The notes under the pieces: generated by a model
What the model was told of the DNA's origin: nothing
The model's database searches: none
Seen by the model: the letters and a program-made list of their open reading frames with translations, nothing else
Program-made: the position numbers and the translations under genes
In this document: in pieces, positions 6,138 to 12,000 of the stretch
Numbering within the stretch: the first letter of the stretch is position 1
Layout: each line of letters starts with the position of its first letter
Assembly (NCBI GenBank): GCA_947587775.1
Contig: CANPYD010000014.1
Location: 1-12,798, forward strand
Direction of reading: 5' to 3'
DNA length: 12,798 nt
Source of the DNA: an uncultured Clostridia bacterium
GTDB taxonomy: Bacteria; Bacillota; Clostridia; Christensenellales; Borkfalkiaceae

Positions 6138-6380
6138 TCATCTCACCATCGCCTTTGCGCTCACTCCGTCGAGCTGTCCGATCTTGCCCGTCAGGGCGTT
6201 GAGGACGGAGAGGGGGGCGTCGAGCACGACGCTCAGAACGGAGACATGCTTCTCACGGTAGGGTATCCCCATTCTGCCGATGATGTATTCTCCGTACTCC
6301 GACAGATACGCGTTGAGTTTTTCGGCTTGTTCCCGTTTCTCCACAATGACGGAGAGTACCGCGATACGTTTTTCATCCAT
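6138..6380 (-). CDS. TM1266-family iron-only hydrogenase system putative regulator
   Basis: An 80-residue small ACT-like protein. The pattern KRIAVLSVIVEKREQAEKLN, then EYGEYIIGRMGIPYR and a C-terminal half with VLDAPLSVLNALTGKIGQL-x-GV is that of the TM1266 family, annotated as putative regulators that accompany [FeFe]-hydrogenase maturation genes. Its ligand and mechanism are unknown. I start at ATG 6378-6380, which has GGGAG 8 nt upstream and begins MDEKRI as the family does; a longer frame to 6422 adds 14 atypical residues that overlap the structured leader. No hydrogenase or HydEFG gene is visible nearby, so it is an isolated member here. It is divergent from the TIR gene. Confidence 0.85.
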   Translation of the reverse strand: MDEKRIAVLSVIVEKREQAEKLNAYLSEYGEYIIGRMGIPYREKHVSVLSVVLDAPLSVLNALTGKIGQLDGVSAKAMVR

Positions 6381-6490
6381 AAAAAAATCTCCCGCCCGAA
6401 ACGGCAGGAGGAAAAAAGCCAAACATAAGACTTTGGCACGGTCGATTTGATCTTCCTCCTTTGCGGTCAGAACCCTCTTTCCGTTCAGGC
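6381..6490 (-). promoter_or_regulatory. Structured 5' leader with alternative stems (candidate RNA switch)
   Basis: The transcript from the promoter at 6497-6525 has a leader of about 110 nt. Reading along the RNA: GGAGGAA (6453-6459) can pair with TTCCTCC (6407-6413). Inside lies GCCAAA (6432-6437) pairing with TTTGGC (6418-6423), followed by six U (6412-6417), which is terminator-like. Then CTCCTGCC (6403-6410) can pair over 8 bp with the segment 6389-6396, which contains the GGGAG ribosome site (6389-6393). The first and third pairings share bases 6407-6410, so they exclude each other: one frees the ribosome site, the other hides it. I do not recognise a known riboswitch class. Confidence 0.5.
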
Positions 6491-6496
6491 AGGACG

Positions 6497-6525
6497 AGTA
6501 TACCCCAAATCGCCGAAAAATGCAA
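6497..6525 (-). promoter_or_regulatory. Sigma-A promoter of the TM1266-like gene
   Basis: On the minus strand TTGCAT (6520-6525) and TATACT (6497-6502) are spaced by 17 bp. The predicted start near 6490 leaves a long leader of about 110 nt before the ATG at 6380, unusual for such a small gene and matching the structured region found there. Confidence 0.7.
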
Positions 6526-6558
6526 GCGTTTTGAAGAAAGTTTCTCTTTTTCGCCGAG

Positions 6559-6573
6559 ATTCATTTGGTGAAT
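6559..6573 (+). promoter_or_regulatory. Inverted repeat over the -35 region of the TIR gene (possible operator)
   Basis: ATTCA-TTTGG-TGAAT is a perfect 5-5-5 inverted repeat. It covers the -35 box (6565-6570) of the TIR gene promoter, where a repressor would block polymerase. The regulator is unknown, and a repeat of this length could occur by chance. Confidence 0.3.
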
Positions 6574-6593
6574 AGGGAAAAATATGATATAAT
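6565..6593 (+). promoter_or_regulatory. Sigma-A promoter of the TIR-LRR gene, leaderless geometry
   Basis: TTGGTG (6565-6570), a 17-bp spacer and a perfect TATAAT (6588-6593). The -10 ends 7 nt before the ATG at 6601, so transcription should begin at or beside the A of the start codon. No Shine-Dalgarno sequence precedes the ATG, which fits a leaderless mRNA. Confidence 0.65.
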
Positions 6594-6600
6594 TTATACT

Positions 6601-9003
6601 ATGGAATCGAAGGAGAAGGAAAAATCGAACCAATGCAAGTGCTGCGGGGGGAAGCTCGACTACAGAACAGCGTCGGGCGGCGTCATCCGTTGCAAATATT
6701 GCGGCACGTCGTGGACGCTGCCGGCGTTCGGTCTTTCCGCCTATGTCACCGCCCAGCTCGTCAGCGGTGATAACAACATCGACCGCGGCGATTTCGATGC
6801 GGCAAGGATCTGTTTTGAAAAGGCGATCGAGCATGCCCCTGAGGAACCCGAGGCCTATTTCGGTCTTGCAAGGGCAAAACTCCGCGTCCAGTTCATCGTG
6901 GATAAGAGCGGAGAAACGCCGTACATCCGTCCGATCTGTCATGAGATCTCCTTCAAGAATTTCATGGAAGACCCTGCTTATCTCAAGGCGGTGGAACTTG
7001 CCACGGACGAACAGCGGGAAGTCTACCGCGCACAGGGCAGGGCGATCGACCACATCCGTGAAGAATTTTACCGTCTGCAAAAAAACGGGGTCGATTACGA
7101 CGTCTTTCTCTGTACAAAAGTTTCCACGGCCGGGACGCAGGAGAGTGAGGGCGGCAAGCTCTATACGGCAGAAAGCCATGAAACGCTGAAGCTCTACTAT
7201 TTTCTCAAGAATAAAAACCTTAAACCCTTCTATTCGGAAGTGGACGCCAAGGATCGTACGGGCGAGGATTATGAGGCGCTCATCTGCTATGCGCTTCTGA
7301 GATCGGAGAGCATGATCCTCGTCTGTTTTGATGAAGAATATTTAGATACCCCATGGGTCAAAAATGAGTATACCCGCTTTGCGGAGATGATGAAGCGGGG
7401 GCAGAAGGAGAGCGGAGCGCTCACGATCCTGTATCGGGATGAAAAGCATCGGATCGAGCGTCTTCCGGGGATCGATGGCAAGATCGAGGGGATCGGTTGC
7501 GACAGACCCGATGCCTACAGCCGTGTGGAAGCACACATTCAGAGGTTCCGTTCGCGCAAGGCTTCAAGGAAGAAAACAGAGGAGATCCTGACGAACGCCA
7601 ACAGTGCGAGGGAAGAAGCTGCTCTCATCAAGGAGCAGAACGAAGCCCGCCGTTTAGAACTTCAGGCCAAAAAGGAAAAGGAAAAACAGGATAAACTGAA
7701 GCGCCGCCATGAACTCGCCGAGCAGAAGGCGGAGGAAAAGCAGCAGCGGAAGCTCGACCTTGCCTCGCGCAGAGAAGAGCGCAAGAGAAGACGCGGCGAA
7801 GCCTCCAAAAACATCAAAGGCGTCTTTGTCTCTCTCTTTTCCGCGATCGGCAGAGGGTTTGCCGGGTTCTTTGGAAGACTCAAAGACGGTTCGCCGCTTT
7901 TTATGGCAAGCATCCTTGTATTTATGATCCTCGAGATTGCGGGCTGTCTTTTTGCCGTCAGTTACCCCTTCGCCAATACGATGGTGGTGGGAACAAGCGG
8001 CTATATTGCCTATATCGCCGTTTTGAGCGTCCTTGCGGGCATCCTGCTTCTCCATGGGATCTTTGCTCTGATCAGAGGCGCCGAAAGGATGATCGGCTAT
8101 TTTATCGGACTGCCGGTGGAAGGAATTCTTGCCGCGATCTGTATCCTGATCGGCTGGTTCTGTGACTGTTTGCATATCTGGCTTTGGATCTATTTCGGAG
8201 TCGGTATCTTGGTTGGATTCGTGATAGTCATTGCCAATTGGGATGGACTTGATTATGATAATGGGCAGGTAAGTATGCCGATAGGATTTGTCTGGGCGTT
8301 TGCGATCTTCAGCAGTCTCTGCGGCCTGCTCTATACCGTTCAGACGCAGAAGACGACCGCGGACGGCTTCTATTATGAAATTTTAGAGGACGGCACTGCA
8401 GGGGTCGGCGCACTTGCGTACGATATGGAGGAGCTTGTCATTCCCGTTGAGATCGACGGGTACCGCGTGACGCAGGTCTCCAAACCGCTCTCGGGAAGAG
8501 ACAACCACGTGCAGAGTATCATCATTCCCGAGGGGATCCTGCGGATCGGTGAAGACGCTTTCAAGGGCTGTTCGTCTCTCACCGAGGTGAGAATTGCCGA
8601 GACCGTCGTCTCGATCGGCGAGAGCGCCTTCGCAAGCTGTACCAATCTTGCGGAGATCCGCCTTCCCGATTCCGTCAGGGAAATGGGGGAGGGCGTGTTT
8701 GAGAGCTGTTCCCGTCTCGTCAACGTCAATATTCCCACGGCGATCGGGGCGATCCCCGATGCCTGCTTCAAAAATTGCAGCGCGCTGAAGGAAATCACCA
8801 TTCCCGATAATATAAAATCTATCTACAGTGAAGCGTTTGCGGGATGTATCACGCTGGAGAAGGTCAATCTGTCGCCCCACTCCGTTTGGAAGACCAATTA
8901 CGGATTCTGGCACTCGGATGCATTTTCCGCCGACGGAAATATGGCGGATACCATCCGTTCGCTCACGCGGGACAGCGACTATACTTACGACCGCACGGAA
9001 TAA
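6601..9003 (+). CDS. Zinc-ribbon/TIR/transmembrane/LRR multidomain protein (putative immune receptor)
   Basis: An 800-residue protein with, in order: a zinc ribbon (C12-x2-C15 and C31-x2-C34); a TPR-like helical segment (about 45-160); a TIR domain (about 164-300) beginning DYDVFLCTK; a Lys/Arg/Glu-rich coiled coil (about 316-405); about five membrane segments between 432 and 580; and a BspA-type LRR_5 domain (about 588-770). In the TIR domain TPWVKNEY places E256 as W-V-x-x-E, the context of the NADase glutamate in SARM1. Bacterial TIR domains with this residue typically cleave NAD+ or make cyclic ADP-ribose products, often in anti-phage defence. Basic residues around the first segments favour the TIR domain inside; with five segments the LRR would lie outside. 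I use ATG 6601: frame codons further upstream lie before the predicted transcription start. The ABC-F gene follows by 30 bp. Defence function is inference. Confidence 0.82.
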   Translation: MESKEKEKSNQCKCCGGKLDYRTASGGVIRCKYCGTSWTLPAFGLSAYVTAQLVSGDNNIDRGDFDAARICFEKAIEHAPEEPEAYFGLARAKLRVQFIVDKSGETPYIRPICHEISFKNFMEDPAYLKAVELATDEQREVYRAQGRAIDHIREEFYRLQKNGVDYDVFLCTKVSTAGTQESEGGKLYTAESHETLKLYYFLKNKNLKPFYSEVDAKDRTGEDYEALICYALLRSESMILVCFDEEYLDTPWVKNEYTRFAEMMKRGQKESGALTILYRDEKHRIERLPGIDGKIEGIGCDRPDAYSRVEAHIQRFRSRKASRKKTEEILTNANSAREEAALIKEQNEARRLELQAKKEKEKQDKLKRRHELAEQKAEEKQQRKLDLASRREERKRRRGEASKNIKGVFVSLFSAIGRGFAGFFGRLKDGSPLFMASILVFMILEIAGCLFAVSYPFANTMVVGTSGYIAYIAVLSVLAGILLLHGIFALIRGAERMIGYFIGLPVEGILAAICILIGWFCDCLHIWLWIYFGVGILVGFVIVIANWDGLDYDNGQVSMPIGFVWAFAIFSSLCGLLYTVQTQKTTADGFYYEILEDGTAGVGALAYDMEELVIPVEIDGYRVTQVSKPLSGRDNHVQSIIIPEGILRIGEDAFKGCSSLTEVRIAETVVSIGESAFASCTNLAEIRLPDSVREMGEGVFESCSRLVNVNIPTAIGAIPDACFKNCSALKEITIPDNIKSIYSEAFAGCITLEKVNLSPHSVWKTNYGFWHSDAFSADGNMADTIRSLTRDSDYTYDRTE

Positions 9004-9033
9004 AAAAATCATTTTTGCATAGAGAGGTAAACA

Positions 9034-10611
9034 ATGTTACAGGTCAACGGCGTCAGTCTGCAATACGGAAGCAAAAAGCTGTTTGAGGACGTCAACTTAA
9101 AATTCACCAAGGGAAACTGCTACGGCATCATCGGAGCGAACGGGGCGGGGAAATCCACCTTCCTGAAGGTGCTTTCGGGCGAGATTGAACCCAACAAGGG
9201 CGATGTCACACTCGATAAGAACGAGCGCATGTCCGTCCTCGCGCAGAACCAGAACAAATACGACGGGGAAACCGTCCTCAGGACTGTGATGCTCGGGCAC
9301 AGGCGGCTCGTGGAGATCATGGACGAAAAGGACGCCCTGTACGCCCATACGGACTTTACCGACGAGGACGGCGAGCGCGCTGCGGAGCTCGAGGCGGAGT
9401 TTGCCGAGCTCGGCGGCTGGGAAGCGGAGAGCGAGGCGCAGACGCTCCTCAACGAGCTCGATATTCCCTCCGAATTTCACTACATGACAATGGGGGAGCT
9501 CGACGCGAAGAAAAAAGTCAAGGTGCTCCTCGCCCAGGCGCTTTTCGGGAATCCCGATGTGCTCCTTCTCGACGAGCCGACCAACAATCTCGATCTCAAA
9601 ACGACGCGCTGGCTTGAAAACTATCTTTTGGAGTTTGAGAATACGATCATCATCGTCTCCCATAACCGCCACTTTTTGAATAAAGTCTGCACGCACATCT
9701 GCGATGTGGATTACGGAAAGATCAATCTCTTCCTCGGGAACTATGATTTTTGGTACCAGACCTCCCAGCTCATGGCGCGCCAGCAGCGCGACGCCAACAA
9801 GAAGGCGGAGCAGCGCGCCGCCGAACTCAAAGATTTCATCGCGCGTTTTGCGGCGAACGCTTCCAAGTCCCGCCAGGCGACTTCGAGGAAGAAAGAGCTC
9901 GAAAAACTCACCATTTCCGACTTCAAACCTTCCCTTCGGAAGTATCCCTTCATCGAATTCAAGTTCGAGCGCGAGATCGGCAACGATATTCTCATCGTGG
10001 AAGATCTCACGAAACACGGATATTTCGAACATCTCTCCTTCACGGTGCAGAAAGGGGACAAGATCGGCGTCCTCTGCGATAAATCGACTTCCGTCAGCAT
10101 GCTCTATGACATCCTCATGGGAAAAGCGGAGCCGGACGGCGGAACGGTCAAGTGGGGGAAGACCATTTTGCAATCCTATTTCCCGCTTGACAACGGCGAA
10201 TTTTTCGACGGATGCTCTCTCACGCTCGTGCAATGGCTGTCGCAATTCTCCAAGGATCACTATGAAGAATATCTGCGCGGCTGGCTCGGGCGGATGCTCT
10301 TTTCGGGAGAGGAGGCCCTTAAAGAGGCGAAAGTGCTCTCCGGTGGCGAAAAAGTACGCTGCATGCTTGCGAAAATGATGCTCGAAGGGGGGAATTTCCT
10401 GATCTTCGACGAGCCCACGAACCACCTCGACCTCGAGAGCATCACCTCTCTCAACAACGGACTTACGGCGTTCAAAGGGTGCCTGCTCCTCACTTCGCAC
10501 GATCAGGAACTCATGAACACCGTCTGCAACCGCATCATCGTCATCGACAACACAAAAGTGTTCGACAAGAGCGTGACGTTCGACGAATACGTGGATCTTG
10601 TCAGCGCGTAA
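9034..10611 (+). CDS. ABC-F family ATP-binding protein (YkpA/YbiT-like) with one degenerate ATP site
   Basis: A 525-residue soluble protein with two ABC domains and no membrane domain, typical of ABC-F translation factors that act at the ribosomal E site. Domain 1: Walker A GANGAGKST (34-42), Walker B LLLDEPTNNLD (D180, E181), SHNRHF. The inter-domain linker (about 250-310) is rich in Lys, Arg and Ala. Domain 2: signature LSGGEK (435-440), Walker B DEPTNHLD, TSHDQE. The domain 1 signature is decayed (MGELDAKKK, 153-161, no GG), and so is the domain 2 Walker A (LCDKSTSVS, 347-355, no GKS/T). These two belong to the same composite site, so one site looks dead and the other intact. ATG follows AGAGG at good spacing, 30 bp after the TIR gene; no promoter is seen between them. 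Confidence 0.9.
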   Translation: MLQVNGVSLQYGSKKLFEDVNLKFTKGNCYGIIGANGAGKSTFLKVLSGEIEPNKGDVTLDKNERMSVLAQNQNKYDGETVLRTVMLGHRRLVEIMDEKDALYAHTDFTDEDGERAAELEAEFAELGGWEAESEAQTLLNELDIPSEFHYMTMGELDAKKKVKVLLAQALFGNPDVLLLDEPTNNLDLKTTRWLENYLLEFENTIIIVSHNRHFLNKVCTHICDVDYGKINLFLGNYDFWYQTSQLMARQQRDANKKAEQRAAELKDFIARFAANASKSRQATSRKKELEKLTISDFKPSLRKYPFIEFKFEREIGNDILIVEDLTKHGYFEHLSFTVQKGDKIGVLCDKSTSVSMLYDILMGKAEPDGGTVKWGKTILQSYFPLDNGEFFDGCSLTLVQWLSQFSKDHYEEYLRGWLGRMLFSGEEALKEAKVLSGGEKVRCMLAKMMLEGGNFLIFDEPTNHLDLESITSLNNGLTAFKGCLLLTSHDQELMNTVCNRIIVIDNTKVFDKSVTFDEYVDLVSA

Positions 10612-10634
10612 GGCGTTTTTTCGCTCCGAAACAT

Positions 10635-10670
10635 GCCTTCCCGCAGGGGGAAGGCGGCGCGGGCGCCCGC
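10635..10670. other. GC-rich hairpin and palindrome after the ABC-F gene
   Basis: GCCTTCCC (10635-10642) pairs with GGGAAGGC (10648-10655) around a 5-nt loop, and the 12-bp palindrome GCGGGCGCCCGC follows at 10659-10670. No U-tract follows directly, so this is not a terminator alone. It may stabilise the mRNA 3' end ahead of the terminator at 10692. Confidence 0.45.
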
Positions 10671-10691
10671 AAATTGCGAATTTTGCGTATT

Positions 10692-10720
10692 TTTTCCGCT
10701 TTTTTTGCGGAAAATTTTTT
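10692..10720 (+). terminator. Intrinsic terminator of the TIR/ABC-F transcript
   Basis: TTTTCCGC (10692-10699) and GCGGAAAA (10707-10714) form an 8-bp stem with a 7-T loop, followed by six T (10715-10720). It lies 80 bp after the ABC-F stop. The T-rich flank before the stem is not matched by a long A-run, so it acts mainly in the plus direction. Confidence 0.75.
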
Positions 10721-10749
10721 ATTTCGGCAAAATATTTTTGCATATCCAC

Positions 10750-10778
10750 TTGCAAAATTTATAAATCCGTTGTATACT
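10750..10778 (+). promoter_or_regulatory. Sigma-A promoter of the PVV-repeat membrane protein
   Basis: TTGCAA (10750-10755), a 17-bp AT-rich spacer and TATACT (10773-10778). The expected start is near 10785, giving a leader of about 30 nt with a strong GGAGGAG ribosome site just before the ATG at 10817. Confidence 0.7.
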
Positions 10779-10816
10779 GTATATAGCTTGTATTTTGTAA
10801 TATACGGAGGAGTGCT

Positions 10817-11791
10817 ATGTTTACATCGTTTTTAGTGCTCGGCGGGATCATTTTGGCTATCCTGATCGGGAGTATCGTTCTCATGACGGTCACCCAGATG
10901 AAGCGGAACAAGGCAGCCGCTGCGGAAGAGATCGCTCTCCAGCCCGCGCCCGAGCCTGAGATTCAGCCTCAGCCTGTCGTTCCCGTTGTCCCCGTTGTCC
11001 CTGTTGTCCCCGTCGTGCAGCCGGTCGTGCAGCAGCAGGTCGTGGTGGTGCCCGTTGTCGTGCAAACGGCAGCGCCCGCTCCCGTCGCCGCGGATGACGA
11101 CGATGACGACGATATCGACGACGAAGAAGATATCGCTGCGGCAGAGGAGGGCGGCTACGACCGCCGCGGCAGGATCATGTTCGTCAAAGACATGTCTCCC
11201 GCGATGCGCCTTATGATCGGCGTCATGAGCCCGATCTACGACGAGAGGCAGTACAGAGTCACCTTCTCCTATTCTTTCAAGGCAAGGCTTGCGCTTGCGG
11301 ACGACGAAATGAAGGAGTTCTATGCGGACTACTTCGCCGAGACCGCCCGCTTCAAGAAGGTCAGACTTCGCGAGAGCCGCCGCCATGTGCGTATCGGCAT
11401 CGGGCGCGATAAAGTTGGCGTGCTCTTCTTCAAGGGCAAGAAGCTCTGCGTCGCCTATGCGCTCTCTCCCGAGGATGTCGATTATGAAGCGTTCAAACTC
11501 GAGGACATTTCCGACAAGAAGAGATTTGCCGAGACGCCCGCGCTCCTGCGCTTTACTTCGGGCATGAAGTGCCGCAGGGCGAAGCTCCTTCTCAATGACA
11601 TCGCGGCGAAATACGGTTTGAAGCGCAAGGATGATCCCGCTTCCGAGGCGGAGATTCCCAATGCGACCCGCGACGAACTGATCCGTGACCGCGAGATCCG
11701 GATCTATGCGACGCTCGTCGCCCGTGCTCCCGCGGAGGAGGCGGAGAAAACCGACGAGGAAAGCAAGACCGACGCGGAACAGAAGGCGTAA
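10817..11791 (+). CDS. Membrane-anchored protein with PVV repeats, acidic tract and an uncharacterised domain
   Basis: A 324-residue protein. Residues 5-26 form one membrane anchor, followed by a basic stop (QMKRNK). Residues 42-92 are low complexity: PAPEPEIQPQP, then a PVV tandem run (54-67) and Val/Gln-rich sequence. Residues 93-105 are almost all Asp/Glu. The rest (about 115-295) is a compact, basic domain starting near YDRRGRIMF, with RVTFSYSFKARLALADDEMK, later VGVLFFKGKKLCVAYALSPED, then a segment with TPALLRFTS. I recall this last domain as a recurrent, functionally uncharacterised module of gut Clostridia proteins; I cannot name a family. The C-terminus is an Ala/Glu/Lys-rich tail. 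It probably lies inside the cell behind an N-terminal anchor, but topology is not certain. It is a single-gene unit with its own promoter and terminator. Confidence 0.7.
   Translation: MFTSFLVLGGIILAILIGSIVLMTVTQMKRNKAAAAEEIALQPAPEPEIQPQPVVPVVPVVPVVPVVQPVVQQQVVVVPVVVQTAAPAPVAADDDDDDDIDDEEDIAAAEEGGYDRRGRIMFVKDMSPAMRLMIGVMSPIYDERQYRVTFSYSFKARLALADDEMKEFYADYFAETARFKKVRLRESRRHVRIGIGRDKVGVLFFKGKKLCVAYALSPEDVDYEAFKLEDISDKKRFAETPALLRFTSGMKCRRAKLLLNDIAAKYGLKRKDDPASEAEIPNATRDELIRDREIRIYATLVARAPAEEAEKTDEESKTDAEQKA
10976..11020 (+). repeat. 9-bp in-frame tandem repeat encoding VVP
   Basis: Four consecutive 9-bp units of the form GTTGTCCCC (10976-11011), differing at one or two bases, and a decayed fifth. 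They encode the VVPVVP run of the membrane-anchored protein. Unit number may vary between strains by slippage without breaking the frame. Confidence 0.75.
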
Positions 11792-11806
11792 CGACCGATC
11801 ATCGGA

Positions 11807-11832
11807 AGCTCTCCCTTGCGGGGGAGCTTTTT
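11807..11832 (+). terminator. Intrinsic terminator after the PVV-repeat protein gene
   Basis: AGCTCTCCC (11807-11815) and GGGGGAGCT (11820-11828) form a 9-bp stem with one T-G pair around the loop TTGC, followed by TTTTAT. It begins 15 bp after the stop codon. Confidence 0.85.
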
Positions 11833-11920
11833 ATATGGCGGTTTGCGGGCCGCGGGCGGATCTTTGGAAGGGAGATCGCGGACGAACTTCAAAATCCGTC
11901 AAAAAAATACGCCAATATCG

Positions 11921-11949
11921 TTGAAAAATCCGCGAAAAAATGTTATACT
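11921..11949 (+). promoter_or_regulatory. Sigma-A promoter of the ftsK/spoIIIE-like gene
   Basis: TTGAAA (11921-11926), a 17-bp spacer and TATACT (11944-11949). The leader of about 45 nt contains a 7-bp hairpin, GTTCCCC-GTA-GGGGAAC (11972-11988), only 3 nt before the GGAGG ribosome site (11992-11996). Apart from this promoter and hairpin, nothing else is evident in the gap 11833-12000. Confidence 0.75.
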
Positions 11950-12000
11950 GGAAAATGACATCATAGACGATGTTCCCCGTAGGGGAACGACGGAGGAAAT

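Noticed and set aside
5859..6261. Short frames on both strands inside the hairpin-rich intergenic region
   Set aside because: Their sequence follows the inverted repeats, they lack ribosome sites and resemble no protein.
6565..6600. Upstream start (TTG or GTG) extending the TIR protein by 12 residues
   Set aside because: It would lie within the -35 and -10 boxes of the predicted promoter and has no ribosome site.
6373..7179. A 268-codon minus-strand frame over the TIR gene start and the divergent promoters
   Set aside because: It overlaps the zinc ribbon and TPR-like coding and both promoters, and matches no family.
9097..10755. A 552-codon open frame antisense to the ABC-F gene
   Set aside because: It lies almost wholly over a gene with unmistakable ABC motifs. 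Its composition (Glu/Val/His/Phe-rich, no domain) is that of a shadow frame in GC-biased codons.
10976..11020. A CRISPR-like repeat array
   Set aside because: The units are 9 bp, contiguous, in frame and coding; there are no spacers.
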